Shown here one piece after another: positions 1 to 9,591 of a DNA stretch of 64,000 nucleotides. The DNA is from DASZIT01 sp963819695 (lineage in GTDB: Bacteria; Actinomycetota; Acidimicrobiia; Acidimicrobiales; RAAP-2), in assembly GCA_963819695.1 (NCBI GenBank), contig CAWFXD010000002.1, positions 372,001 through 436,000 of the forward strand. The letters are read 5' to 3'. The notes under the pieces are model-generated. The model worked only from the letters and a program-made list of their open reading frames with translations. It was not told where the DNA came from and did no database searches. The position numbers and the translations under genes are program-made. Position 1 is the first letter of the stretch; every line of letters starts with the position of its first letter.

Positions 1-500
1 GACGGGCCCCACGGCATGGTGTCGTCCTGGGGCGGCATGTCGCCGCCGAAGGACCTCGACATGGTGAAGCCGATCGAGCGCGTCCTGCGCAGCGGGCTGT
101 TCGGTCCGTGGGACCGGCCCGACATCGACGGCCTCGACCAGCTGCCCCCGGCGGTCAACCCGGCCCGGCACCCGGCCTGGGGCGTCGACTCGTTCGTGTT
201 CTTCCCCAACTTCATGCTGCTGATCTGGGAGCCGGGCTGGTACCTCACCTACCACTACTGGCCGACCTCCTACAACACGCACATCTTCGAGGGAACGCTG
301 TACTTCGTCCCGCCGAAGAACGCCCGCGAGCGCCTGCAGCAGGAGCTGGCGGCGGTCACCTTCAAGGAGTACGCGCTGCAGGACGGCAACACCCTCGAGG
401 CGACCCAGACCATGCTCGAGTCCCGAGCGGTCGTCGACAGTTCCCGCTCAACGACCAGGAGATCCTGCTCCGCCACCTGCACAAGACGGCCCGGGACTAG
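1..500 (+). CDS. Rieske-type oxygenase alpha subunit, C-terminal end (partial, one frame break)
   Basis: Only the C-terminal catalytic part lies in the window. The visible protein has the beta-sheet core of a ring-hydroxylating oxygenase alpha subunit (segment FVFFPNFMLLIWEPGWYLTY, then a helical tail ending LLRHLHKTARD). The Rieske cluster and iron ligands would be upstream. Near base 430 the frame shifts by one base: the first frame carries the protein to about LESRAV, the second carries QFPLNDQE to the TAG stop at 498-500. A full-length relative sits at 29748. Such subunits need a reductase partner, which I do not see nearby. I am fairly sure of the family; the substrate is unknown. Confidence 0.7.
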   Translation, partial: RAPRHGVVLGRHVAAEGPRHGEADRARPAQRAVRSVGPARHRRPRPAAPGGQPGPAPGLGRRLVRVLPQLHAADLGAGLVPHLPLLADLLQHAHLRGNAVLRPAEERPRAPAAGAGGGHLQGVRAAGRQHPRGDPDHARVPSGRRQFPLNDQEILLRHLHKTARD

Positions 501-573
501 GTGACCGAGTACCAGCAGAGGTTCGCCACTCCGGTCCGGATCTCGGCCGCCTCCTGACGAGGAGACACGACCG

Positions 574-940
574 ATGACCACCTGCCCCCGAGTTCGCCGA
601 CCTCGAGCCCTTCGCCGACTGGTCGCTCGCGACCGAAGCCGAGCGCTATGCCAAGCGCCTGTCCAGCACATGGACGAGCTCCAGGCGTTCTACGACGCTG
701 CCTTCCCCCGCCTCGAAGACGCCATGGACTATCTCGACCGGTTCGACCTCGACGCGCTCCCCGAGGAGCGCCAGGCGGCTGCTGTGGCTGTGCTACTCCC
801 TGGTGAACGCCTCATTTCCCGTCGAGGTGTGGCGCCAGCCCCGAGTGCCCGACAGCGGTGCGGCCAGCATGGACATGCTGATCGAGCCGGCCGTCTGGCC
901 GGCCCGCCTGGCGACCACGGGTCTCTCCAGCGCAGCGTGA
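574..940 (+). CDS. Conserved small protein following the oxygenase (frame-broken)
   Basis: About 120 residues after joining three frames: an N-terminal FADLEPFADWSLATEAERYA stretch, then MDELQAFYDAAFPRLEDAMDYL in a second frame, then LLWLCYSLVNASFPVEVWRQ in a third, ending at TGA 938-940. A GAGGAG ribosome site lies 7-12 bases before the ATG. It is helical, with no membrane segment or catalytic motif that I recognise. Its place 73 bases after a Rieske oxygenase gene suggests co-transcription and an accessory role, but no function can be assigned. Breaks near 590, 667 and 780 look like single missing bases. Confidence 0.55.
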
Positions 941-990
941 TCCCCTGACTGAGATCCGAGTGCCCTGCTCCCTCGGGTACGCTCTTCCGG

Positions 991-1701
991 TGACGAAGGA
1001 CAACTGCGGCCGATACCCTCGAGCCAGAGGGCTAGCTGGCGGGAGCAGGCGGTGGCGCGGTCGCTGGACTCGGCCCGGCTCCGGGCCGAGAGTCGGGTGC
1101 AGCGCTTCCTCGACGCCGCCATGGAGCTGTTCAACTCCGGGCCGGGCAGGGACTTCACCGTCCAGGAGGTGGTCGAACGCTCGGGCCAGTCGCTGCACAG
1201 CTTCTACCAGTACTTCGGCGGCAAGCACGAGCTTCTCCTGGCCCTGTTCGAGGAGTCGGTCCGGTCGACGGCCGAGCGCCTGCGGGAGCGAGATCGCAGC
1301 CGAGGACGATCCGCTCGAGCGCCTGCACCGCTTCGTCGTGGAGTACTACCGGCTGTGCCGGCCGCCGGAAGGGTCGACGACCGCGCCAAGCGCGCGGCCG
1401 CCCGGTCATGGCCGAGTTCGCCCAGCAGCTGCTCACCGAGCATCCGAAGGAGGCGGCCCGGGTCTTCTCGCCGCTGGTCTCGCTGTTCGAGGAGGTCCTC
1501 GACGAGGCCACGGCGGCCAAGGCGATCCGTGCGGCCGGGCTCCGCCACGGCCCCATCGTCGGCATCGTGCTCGAGGTGATCATGTTCAACACCTTCTCCT
1601 CCACCATCGGCGGCGTGTCCCTGCGGCCGACGAGGGCGACTCGGCCGAGGACCTGTGGGACCTCGATCCTGCACGGGATCGGGACGGACGCCCCGGCCTG
1701 A
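991..1701 (+). CDS. TetR/AcrR family regulator, copy 1 (frame-broken)
   Basis: DNA-binding repressor of about 236 residues. The N-terminal helix-turn-helix reads FTVQEVVERSGQSLHSFYQYF, followed by the usual GGKHELLLALFEE helix; the ligand-binding half continues in other frames (EDDPLERLHRFVVEYYRL, then MAEFAQQLLTEHPKEAARVF). At least three frame breaks (near 1050, 1290 and 1400, with a compensated pair near 1630). The intact paralogue at 18335 gives the expected reading and supports the GTG start at 991, because both copies share a TCGGGTAC element just before the GTG. It could regulate the upstream oxygenase genes or itself; no operator is clear here. Confidence 0.7.
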
Positions 1702-1725
1702 CCGCTGAGCGGCCGTCCGGTCGAC

Positions 1726-2985
1726 CTAGGCGGCCGTCCGTCGTGGCGGAACACCTGACCGCCCTTCATCACGAAGCGGACGTCCTCGGTGACACCGATG
1801 TCGGCCAGCGGGTCGCCGGGCACGGCGATCACATCGGCCAAGAGCCCGGCCTCGAGGCGGCCCCGGTCGTCGACATCGATGAGCTCGGCGGCCACCGTGG
1901 TGGCCGCCCGGATGGCCTGGAGCGGGGTCATGCCCCGGTCCACCAGGGCCACCAGCTCCTTGGCGTTCTTCCCGTGGGGGATGGCCGGCGCATCCGTGCC
2001 GCAGGCGATGCGGGCCCCCCGGGCGATGGCCTTGCGGATCGTCTCCTTGGCCCGGGGGAAGACCTCGGCCGCCTTGGCCTGGAGCTCGGGCGCCGCGTGC
2101 GACACGTCCATGCCGTCGGCCAGGTAGGTGGTCGGCACCAGGAACGGCCGAGCTCGATGAGCAGGTCGAGGGTCTCGTCGGTCATCAGCGACCCGTGCTC
2201 GATGCAGTCGATCCCCGCCTCGAGGGCGGCGCGGATGCCGTCGTCGCCGTGGGCGTGGGCGGCGACCCGCAGCCCGGCCCGGTGGGCCTCGTCGACGATG
2301 GCCCGCAACTCCTCGTCGGAGTACTGCTGGGCCCCGGCCGGACCGGTGTGGGACATGACCCCGCCCGACGCGCAGACCTTGATGAGCTTGGCGCCGTGCT
2401 TGATCTGGTAGCGGACCGCCTTGCGCACCTCGCTCACGCCGTTGGCGATGCCCTCCTCGACGGTGAGGGGCATGATGTGCGGGTGCGAAGGCCTGGAACA
2501 TGGTCGGGTCGAGGTGGCCGCCGGTCGGGCGTGATGGCGTGCCCGGCCGGGACGACCCGCGGGCCCGTCGATCCAGCCGAGGTCGATGGCCTTCTTCAGG
2601 GCCACGTCGAGGAGCAGCCCGCCGGTCTGGATGAACAGGCCCAGGTTGCGCACCGTGGTGAACCCGGCCCGCAGGGTGCGTCGAGCGTTGGCCACGGCCC
2701 GCAGGGTGCGCACGGCCGGATCGTCCTGCACGGCGTTCAGGGGGCTGCGATGGTCGGGCCCGCCGAGGAGCAGGTTGACCTCCATGTCCATGAGCCCGGG
2801 GATGAGGGTCAGGTCGCCCAGGTCGATCACGACGGCATCGTCGGGCACCGACGGCCGGAGCTACCTCGAGGATGCGCTCACCTCCGATCAGCAGGTCGCC
2901 GGGGGACACCAGCTCGCCCCGGCCCACGTCGAGCATGCGGGCGCTGCGCAGGTGGATGTGTTCCGGGACGGCGAGGACGGGCCAT
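1726..2985 (-). CDS. Imidazolonepropionase-like amidohydrolase (frame-broken, altered HxH motif)
   Basis: Metal-dependent amidohydrolase of about 415 residues. In order: an N-terminal beta-sandwich (HIHLRSARMLDVGRGELV), the strand LTLIPGLMDMEVNLL, a lysine segment GAKLIKVCASGGV, two histidines in VAAHAHGDDG and IEHGSL, and the late aspartate ACGTDAPAIPHGKN. The normal PG-D-x-HxH motif reads D-M-E-V-N, so both early metal-binding histidines are Glu and Asn. Breaks occur near 1735, 2155, 2495, 2530, 2850 and 2970. It diverges from the hydratase gene at 3161 across a short inverted repeat. Substrate unknown; hydrolysis of a cyclic amide, ester or peptide is possible, and reduced activity cannot be excluded. 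Confidence 0.7.
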
Positions 2986-3073
2986 CAGGTGCTCCTTCGG
3001 ACGGACGCATGCAGGTGCGGGTGAACCCCTGCGGAAGCCAGATTGTCGCAAAAATCAGTACATGGATTGCTGA

Positions 3074-3090
3074 ATTGCGAGAGCCGCAAT
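3074..3090. promoter_or_regulatory. Inverted repeat in divergent promoter region
   Basis: Perfect 6-base arms ATTGCG and CGCAAT separated by five bases. It lies between the divergent amidohydrolase (start about 2985) and enoyl-CoA hydratase (start 3161), a position typical of a repressor site. The regulator is unknown; the nearest candidate is the TetR gene at 991. Confidence 0.35.
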
Positions 3091-3160
3091 ATCGTAGCAA
3101 GCCGGTGGGCCCTGACGACGGGGAGGGGAGGTCGGATGGAACGACGAACTGGGCACGCCG

Positions 3161-3919
3161 ATGTTGCGCCTCGAACGGGACGGGTCGATCGCCTGGTGCG
3201 TGATCGACCGGCCCGGGGCCCGGAACGCCTTGACGCCGGCCATGTACTACGGCCTGAAGCGGGCCGTGCATCTGGTGAACCGTGACCCCGAGCTGGCCGC
3301 CCTGATCATCACCGGGGTCGGGGACGTGTTCGCTCCCGGCGGCGACCTGGGTGGGCGGTCGGAGCCGGGGGAGTCACCAGCCCGACCAGGCCGGTGAGGA
3401 CGTCCTCCCGTTCCTCGCCATCCGCGACAGCCCGGCCCCGGTGATCGCCGCGGTCAACGGGATCTGTCAGGCCGGCGGCCTGCTGATCGCCATGATGGCG
3501 GACATCGCGGTGGCCAGCGATCGGGCCACGTTCCGGGTGCCGGAGCTCCTCCGGGGCATCCCCGACGCCACCTACGCCGCCGCCCTGCCGGCCCACGTGG
3601 GTCTGGCCATGGCCCGGGACCTCCTGCTTGTCGGCGCCGAAGGTTCGACGCGGCCGAGGCCCAGCGCCTCGGGGTGATCTCCCGGGTGGTTCCCCACGAC
3701 CAGCTGCGGGCGGCGGCGTTGGAGGCGGCCCACCAGGTGCTCCAGACCGCCCCGTCGGCCCGCGCCCACGTCAAGCGCATGCTCAACGAGCGCTACGGCG
3801 CATCGACTACCAGACGATGTTCTGGGCCCTCGAGCACTCGGACGAGCCGCGTGAAGGGCATGCAGGCGTTCATGGAGAAGCGGCCGCCGAGCTGGGTGCC
3901 GCCGGAGTCACCTTCCTAA
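3161..3919 (+). CDS. Enoyl-CoA hydratase/isomerase family protein (frame-broken)
   Basis: Crotonase-fold enzyme of about 253 residues acting on CoA thioesters in beta-oxidation. The N-terminal part has the family pattern IDRPGARNALTPAM, the oxyanion segment VFAPGGDLGG, the core PVIAAVNGICQAGGLLIAMM, and VPELLRGIP with a Glu at the usual first catalytic position. The C-terminal part (VISRVVPHDQLRAAALEAAH) is in another frame. Breaks near 3360, 3645 and 3800. The ATG at 3161 is preceded by GGGGAGG about 30 bases away, so translation may start slightly upstream (for example GTC/GTG region about 3131). It converges with the lipase gene. Confidence 0.75.
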
Positions 3920-4980
3920 TGCCAGTCCGACCCCGGTTCAGTCGAGGCCGGGTCGGTACCCCGTGGGCGAGCCGGAATTGAGGCTGCGCCCGATCAGCCG
4001 ACGGACCGACCAATGGCAGCACGGGCAGGCACGGTACCGGCCGCGGGTGCGCCGGATCGAGGGCGTTCAGCACGTCTTGGGCGGCGACCGGGTCGGAACC
4101 GAGTTCGAGGTGGTCGGAGAAGTCCAGCGGGCACTGGTTCTGCACGACGATATTGGTTGAGTTGGGGGCGACGACGATCCCGCTCGTGTAGGGCAGAATG
4201 AACTCGTCGTAACGGGTCATGATCTGTGTATAGACGACGCCCGGAACCGCCACCCCATTGGCGTCGAGCCGCTGCACGAAGACGGACGTCGGCTGAAAGT
4301 CGAGGCACGATGCACAAACGGGCGAAACGAGCGCTGCCTCGGCCTCGGACACGCCGAACGCGGTCGCCAGCTCGTCGACAATCGACGGACCAGTAAGGGC
4401 GGTGCCGTGGACGGCCGGTGCCAAGCCGACCATGTGGGCGACCTTCGCCGCGCCGCGGTCGAATTTCAGGTACCAGTAGGGCATGGTGGCCCCTTCGGAG
4501 TGGCCGACCAGATCGACCTTCGTGGCACCGGTCGCCGCCAGCACTTTGTGAACGAACGTGCCGAGCACCACGCGCGCTCTGGTTCATAGGGGCGAGGCCA
4601 CCCATGAAGTCGAGAGGTGGCTGAGTGGAGAGATCGTTGCCATAGGTGAGGGCAAAGACGCAATAGCCATTGTCAGCGAGGAGCGGCGCGAACGTCTGCC
4701 AGTTGTCGTTCTCATTGGCCAGAAGTCCGTGTACCAGGATCACCGGTTCAGGATGAGCCACCGACGGCTTGCACGACCAGTTGTTTGCCCCGGGAGGAGA
4801 GGCGGAGGGGCCGGCTGGCGCGGAGAGGGCGGCCTCGGTCAGAAATGAGTACGGCACGGGGTAGGTGTGATTCCCGGCTGCGGCGGCCCCTACCGGTGTG
4901 GCCACCATCAGCCCGACGAGGGCCAGCCCAACACCGAGAACCAGGAGCAAGCGCCCGCCCGCTGCCCTTTTGGTCGTCAT
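3870..4980 (-). CDS. Secreted alpha/beta-hydrolase, lipase class 2-like (frame-broken)
   Basis: Begins with a clear signal peptide (MTTKRAAGGR followed by a hydrophobic LLLVLGVGLALVGLMVA run and an AAAAG cleavage region), then PVILVHGLLANENDNW (oxyanion HG motif) and, after one frame break near 4560, DLVGHSEGATMPYWY with nucleophile Ser in GHSEG. A likely second disulfide region has CASCLDF. The family is extracellular triacylglycerol lipase/esterase of actinobacteria. The true C-terminus is uncertain: one frame runs to 3870 and overlaps the convergent hydratase gene, another stops at 3994, so a further indel near 4000 is likely. Confidence 0.7.
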
Positions 4981-5153
4981 TCCAAGAAGCTAGCCGACTT
5001 GGCGACGGTTTGAGAATCACAGTCTCTTCACGCTAGAGTCGCATTGCCGCATCTGGGGTCAGGCTCTGCCTGCCGGACCCGCCGGTTCGGCGCCAGTCCG
5101 GGGGACCGCGGAACTGCTGTGCCCTACCGTGCGGAGATCGTCGGAGGTTGGAA

Positions 5154-6374
5154 GTGACCGCAGTTCTACAGGGTGTCCGGATCCTCGAGGTCGCCGAGCA
5201 CACCTTCGTTCCCGCGGCATCGGCGCTGCTGTCCGACTGGGGTGCCGAGGTCATCAAGATCGAGCACGTGGAGCGGGGGGACGCCATGCGCGGGCTGGCC
5301 TCGATCGGGACTGGCCATCGTGCCCAGCGACGTCCACGCCCTGCTGGAGCACTCCAACCGGGGGAAGCAGAGCCTGGGCCTCGACCTCACGTCGCCCGAC
5401 GGACTCGAGATCCTCTACAAGCTGGCGTCCACTGCCGACGTCTTCCTCACCAACAAGCTCCCGAGCGTGCGCGAGAAGCTGAAGATCGGCGTCGACGAGA
5501 TCCGCGCCCACAATCCCGGACATCATCTACGTGCGCGGTACCGGTCAGGGCGAGCGGGGTCCCGGACGCCGACAAGGGCTCGTACGACTCCCTGGCCTTC
5601 TGGGCCCGGTCCGGCGTGGCGGTGGGGGCCAAGCGGCCCGAGTACGACCTGGTGCCGGTCCCGCCCGCCCCCGGCTTCGGGGACTCGATCGGCGCCATGA
5701 CCATCGCCGGGGGGATCATGGGCGCCCTGTTCCACCGTGAGCGGACCGGCGAGGCCACCATCGTCGACGTGTCGCTGCTCGGGGTGGGGATGTGGGCCAT
5801 GGGCCAGGCGATCGCCCTCTCGCTGGTGCTGGGGATGCCCTGGGCGCCCCCGCCGGCGAACCGCATCGGGTCCAATCCGCTCTCGCGTAACTACGAGACG
5901 AAGGACGGCCGGGTCCTGGCCTTCACCTGTCTCCAGCCGGCCAAGTACTGGCCGCCGCTGTGCGAGGCCGTCGGCCGCCCGGAGCTGGCCACCGACCCCC
6001 GGTTCGCCGACTACGAGTCCCTGATGGCCAACAGCGACGCCGCCGTCGAGATCCTGAACGAGGTGTTCGCGTCGGCCACCCTGGCCGAGTGGCGCGAGCG
6101 GCTCGACGGCTTCATCGGTCAGTGGGCCGTGGTGCAGGACACCCTGGAGGCGGCCGTCGACCCCCAGACGATGGCCAACGGCTACATCCAGGACTGCGAG
6201 ACCGCCACCGGGACCCCGTTCCAGCTGGTGGCGGCCCCCGTCCAGTTCGACGAGGAGCCGGCGGTACCCGGCCGCGCCCCGGAGTTCAACGAGCACGGCG
6301 ACCGCATCCTGGCCGACATCGGCCTGGACGAGGATGCCATCATCGACCTCAAGATCCGCGGCGTCGTCGCCTGA
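5154..6374 (+). CDS. CaiB/BaiF family CoA transferase (frame-broken)
   Basis: Family III CoA transferase, about 405 residues, moving CoA between a carboxylic acid and an acyl-CoA donor. Start chosen at GTG 5154 (VTAVLQGVRILEVAEH) after GGAGG at 5142-5146. Family marks: LLSDWGAEVIKIEHVERGD, NRGKQSLGLDL, the GSYDSLAFWARSG segment whose Asp fits the catalytic aspartate that forms the acyl anhydride, and the late GDSIGAMTIAGGIMGAL. Two breaks, near 5305 and 5520. Followed 51 bases on by an SDR gene, probably one operon. It fits activation of a pathway acid without ATP. Confidence 0.8.
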   Translation: MTAVLQGVRILEVAEHTFVPAASALLSDWGAEVIKIEHVERGDAMRGLASIGTGHRAQRRPRPAGALQPGEAEPGPRPHVARRTRDPLQAGVHCRRLPHQQAPERAREAEDRRRRDPRPQSRTSSTCAVPVRASGVPDADKGSYDSLAFWARSGVAVGAKRPEYDLVPVPPAPGFGDSIGAMTIAGGIMGALFHRERTGEATIVDVSLLGVGMWAMGQAIALSLVLGMPWAPPPANRIGSNPLSRNYETKDGRVLAFTCLQPAKYWPPLCEAVGRPELATDPRFADYESLMANSDAAVEILNEVFASATLAEWRERLDGFIGQWAVVQDTLEAAVDPQTMANGYIQDCETATGTPFQLVAAPVQFDEEPAVPGRAPEFNEHGDRILADIGLDEDAIIDLKIRGVVA

Positions 6375-6425
6375 CGCATCCAGCCATCGCCTGATCACCA
6401 TCAGACCTAGACAGGAGAACATGAC

Positions 6426-7253
6426 ATGACGCTCTTTGACGCATTCCGCTACGACGGGAAGCGGGTCCTGGTGGTCGGTGGCGCCACCGGCATGGGTGCG
6501 GCCGCCGCCGCAGCTGGCCCAGGATGCCGGCGCCGAGGTGGTGGTGATGGACTTCGCCGAGGTCACCCTGGCCGGAGCCAAGGCCATCCACGTCAACCTG
6601 GCCGAGCAGGTCGTCGATCGACGCCGCCATCGGCGAGTGCGGGGGACAGGTGGACGTGCTGCTGTCCTGCGCCGGGGTGGCCGACGGCACGCCGGGCATC
6701 GAGCGGATCAACTTCATCGGCCACCGGTACATGATCGACCGGCTGATGGCCGAGCGGCATGCTGGGCCGGGGATCGGCCATCGGGTTCATCTCGTCGGCG
6801 GCCGGCCTCGGCTGGGAGGCCAACCTGCCCGAGATCCAGGAGCTGCTGGCCATCCCGGACTTCGACGGTGCGGTGGCCTGGGTGGAAGAGCACGGCAAGG
6901 CGGACTACATGTCGACCAAGCAGGCCATGTGCGCCTACGTGGCCAGCCAGGCCTTCCCCTTCCTGAAGCAAGGCATCCGGATCAACGCCATCTGCCCCGG
7001 CCCCACCGACACCCCGCTGGCCCAGGCCAACAAGGAGATGTGGCTGGGGTTCGGCGCCGACTACCGCGGCGAGGTCGGGATCGAGGCGTCCACCCCGCTG
7101 GAGCAGGCCTACCCGCTGGTCTTCCTGTGCAGCGACGCCGCCACCGCCATCACCGGGATCATCATGATCACCGACGCCGGCTACATGAGCTCCGGCATCA
7201 CCGGCTCCTTCCCGGGGGCCACCGCCATCGCCAACATGCTGCTCTTCCGGTAA
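6426..7253 (+). CDS. Short-chain dehydrogenase/reductase (frame-broken)
   Basis: About 275 residues. Rossmann glycine motif VVGGATGMGAAAA near residues 16-28, then NAG-like segment LLSCAGVADG, catalytic YMSTK (YxxxK), and NAICPGPTDTPL after it, all normal for a classical NAD(P)-dependent SDR. Breaks near 6510, 6610 and 6765. Start ATG 6426 follows AGGAGAAC. Resembles the 3-alpha-(hydroxysteroid) dehydrogenase/carbonyl reductase-like subgroup with a long insertion before the active-site Tyr (LPEIQELLAIPDF). Probably oxidises or reduces a pathway alcohol/ketone; co-transcribed with the CoA transferase. Confidence 0.78.
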
Positions 7254-7295
7254 CGGACTCCGACGGGCAGCCTCAGGCGTGCCCGGCCGGCGGGT

Positions 7296-8042
7296 TCAGA
7301 CCGGGGGTCGGGGGGTGACGGCCACCGACGGAATATGGGCGCTGGCGCCGCAGCGCAGCACGGTGTCCACCACCCGCACCAGCTCGTCGACCTCCATGAG
7401 GATCCGGTCAGGTAGTTGCGGGCCTGCCAGATCGGATGGAACTCGGCGGCGAGGTCCCAGTCCCACCCATTGGCGAACTCGGTGGCCGACGCGCCCTCGC
7501 CCCCGGCGCAGTCGCCCACGATGACCCGGGTGAAGCCGACCGCCGGGTGTTCGTTGCGCCACGCCTCGACCATGGTGTCCAACGCCGCCTTGCTGGTGGC
7601 GTAGGCGCCGAGGCCGGGCCACGGCGGGGTGAACGAGGCGCTGATCGACGACAGGTAGGCGGCGACTCCCCGGGTCTCGGTGAGGTGGGGGATGGCGGCG
7701 GCGGTGATGAGCGCCGCGCCCGACCACATTGGTGTCGAAGGTGTGCCGCCAGGTCTCACCGCTGATGTCGACCAGCCGGCCCAGCGGGCCGACCCCGGTG
7801 GCGTAGACGAGGGCGTCGATCCCGCCCAGGCCGTCGGCCGCCTCCTCGATGGCCGCCTGGCACGACTGGTCATCGGTGACGTCGCAGACGATGGCCAGCG
7901 CTCCGGGACCCGCCTCCTTGGCCGCGTCGACCAGCCGGTCGAGGCGCCGGGCCAGGAGGGCGACGGTGGCACCCCGCTGTCCGAGCCCGATGGCGATGGA
8001 CCGCCCGAGGCCGCTCGACGCCCCGACGACGACTGTTCTCAT
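7296..8042 (-). CDS. Short-chain dehydrogenase/reductase (frame-broken)
   Basis: About 248 residues with N-terminal VVGASSGLGRSIA cofactor motif, DVTDDQSC acidic segment, and YATSKAALDTM active-site motif in a second frame; the last 35 residues are in a third frame. Breaks near 7405 and 7730. Its ATG overlaps the last bases of the upstream P450 gene on the same strand, so the two are translationally coupled and probably act in succession: the P450 hydroxylates and this enzyme oxidises the alcohol. Convergent with the SDR ending at 7253. Confidence 0.75.
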   Translation of the reverse strand: MRTVVVGASSGLGRSIAIGLGQRGATVALLARRLDRLVDAAKEAGPGALAIVCDVTDDQSCQAAIEEAADGLGGIDALVYATGVGPLGRLVDISGETWRHTFDTNVVGRGAHHRRRHPPPHRDPGSRRLPVVDQRLVHPAVARPRRLRHQQGGVGHHGRGVAQRTPGGRLHPGHRGRLRRGRGRVGHRVRQWVGLGPRRRVPSDLAGPQLPDRILMEVDELVRVVDTVLRCGASAHIPSVAVTPRPPV

Positions 8043-9297
8043 GGGTAGGAGGTCCTCTCTCGCTCGGTCGGCGGGCGGCGAGTCAGTTCAGGACTGACGA
8101 CGGGGAGCTTCTCCCAACCCCGGACCGTCGAGGTCCGGGCCTGGACGGCGTTGTCCCAGTCCACTTCCCACGACGGGAACCGCTGCAGGACCTCGTCCAG
8201 GGCGATGCGGCCTTCGAGCCGGGCCAGCGCCGATCCCAGACAGAAGTGGATGCCGTAGCCGAAGGCCAGGTGATGGTCGATCTTGCGGTGGATGTCGAAC
8301 CGATCGGCATCGGGGAACCGGCGCTCGTCGCGGTTGCCCGAGGCGGTCAGCAGCAGGATCGTGCTCCCCGCCGGAACCGACTGCCCGTGGTGCTCGACGT
8401 CCCGGGTCACGTAGCGGGCCTGCACGGGCGAGGGCGACTCGTAGCGCAACAGCTCCTCGATGGCGTTCGGGCACCAGGCTGCGATCCTCGACCAGCTGCC
8501 GGCGCTGATCAGGATGGTCGGCTAGCACCTTGCCCGTCCACCCGATCAGGCGGGTGGTGGTCTCGTTGCCGGCCGCGGCGAGCAGGTTGACATAGCTGAG
8601 GACCTCCTGACGGGTGAGCCGGCGCAACGTCCCGGTCTCGTCCTCGAACTCGGCGTTGAGCAGCTCGGTCATCAGGTCGTCCGACGGGTGGGTGGCCCGC
8701 CACTCGATGTAGTCGGCGAAGCCGTCGGCGGCATTGATGCCTTCGCTGAAGGCGGCGTCGAAGTCGGGCATGGCGCTCTCCGTCAGTCGGAGGCCGTCGT
8801 CGATGCGATCGCGGATGGCCTCCTGGTCGGCCTCGGGAATGCCCGAGCAGCATGCCGATGGTGCGCATCGGCATCTGGGCACCGAGATCGGCGATGAAGT
8901 CGAATCCCCCCTTCTCGACCAGGGGATCGAGGCTGCGGGCGCAGAATTCGCGGATCTTCGGCTCGAGATCGTTGATGTTGCGAGGCGTGAACACCCGCGA
9001 GAGCAGGCGACGATGGATGTGGTGGGCAGGCGGGTCCTCGAAGATGATCGACCCGGGAGGCAGTCTCGATGTTGCTCTTGATGAGCTCGAGGACGGTTCC
9101 CTTGCCGGAGATGTAGGTCTCCCAGTCCATCGAGCAGCGATCGACGTCGTCGAAACGGCTCACGGCGAAGAAGTCGTAGCGCTGCGTTGTAGTACAGCGG
9201 CTGCTCGTCGCGCAGCTGCTTCCAGATCGGATACGGGTCCGAGTCGATCTCGAAGTCGTACGGGTCGTAGTAGATGTCTGGAGTCCATCGTGGTCAT
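8039..9297 (-). CDS. Cytochrome P450 (frame-broken)
   Basis: Bacterial class I P450 of about 418 residues when frames are joined. In order: DPYPIWKQLRDEQPLYYN near the N-terminus, VFTPRNINDLEPKIREF, the I-helix oxygen-binding segment AAAGNETTTR, the ExxR Glu-Glu-Leu-Leu-Arg in yet another frame, and the heme loop FGYGIHFCLGSALAR with Cys as the thiolate ligand. Five or more breaks (near 9190, 9070, 8845, 8520 and 8480). Needs ferredoxin and reductase partners not seen nearby. Start ATG 9297 gives MTTMDS. Divergent from the amidohydrolase gene at 9592. Confidence 0.8.
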
Positions 9298-9394
9298 CTC
9301 GGTCCCCATCCCTGGCGGTTGCGTGTCACCAGGAAACACAGCATGGCACAGAATAAAGAAGGCCGTTCTCAGCTGTCGTGGCCAGGGTCCGGCT

Positions 9395-9418
9395 CCGGCC
9401 CCGGGGAGCCGGGGCCGG
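9395..9418. repeat. GC-only inverted repeat in the 9298-9591 intergenic region
   Basis: Perfect 8-base arms CCGGCCCC and GGGGCCGG around an 8-base loop. It lies in the 294-base gap between the divergent P450 and amidohydrolase genes. There is no T-run on either side, so it is not a standard terminator; it could form a hairpin in a leader transcript. I see no gene in the rest of the gap. Confidence 0.35.
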
Positions 9419-9537
9419 GTCGCCCGCTGCGCATCCGAGCGATCCGAGCCGGCGGCCACGTCCGTCGTCCAATCGGGTCGGCCTGGCCGCGCCCGGTGGT
9501 GGGGCCGCATGGCGAAGCCACAGGCGATGAACGGTAC

Positions 9538-9567
9538 TCTCATTTCAACGTAGGGTCATTCTCATCC
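9538..9567. promoter_or_regulatory. Two direct TTCTCATc-like elements before amidohydrolase gene
   Basis: TCTCATTT at 9538-9545 and a near copy TTCTCATC at 9559-9566, 20 bases apart, just upstream of the ribosome site of the gene at 9592. The same octamer occurs as an inverted pair at 13537-13582 between two other catabolic genes. A shared regulator site is possible; nothing else supports it. Confidence 0.3.
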
Positions 9568-9591
9568 AGCGAGACCGGAGGAAGCGGAGCC

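Noticed and set aside
5154..9297. Programmed ribosomal frameshifting in CaiB, SDR and P450 genes
   Set aside because: Shifts occur at unrelated sequences, several per gene and in both directions, without a slippery heptamer plus stem-loop; indel errors explain them better.
9395..9418. GC hairpin as an intrinsic terminator
   Set aside because: No following T-run on either strand, and it lies upstream of both neighbouring genes rather than downstream.
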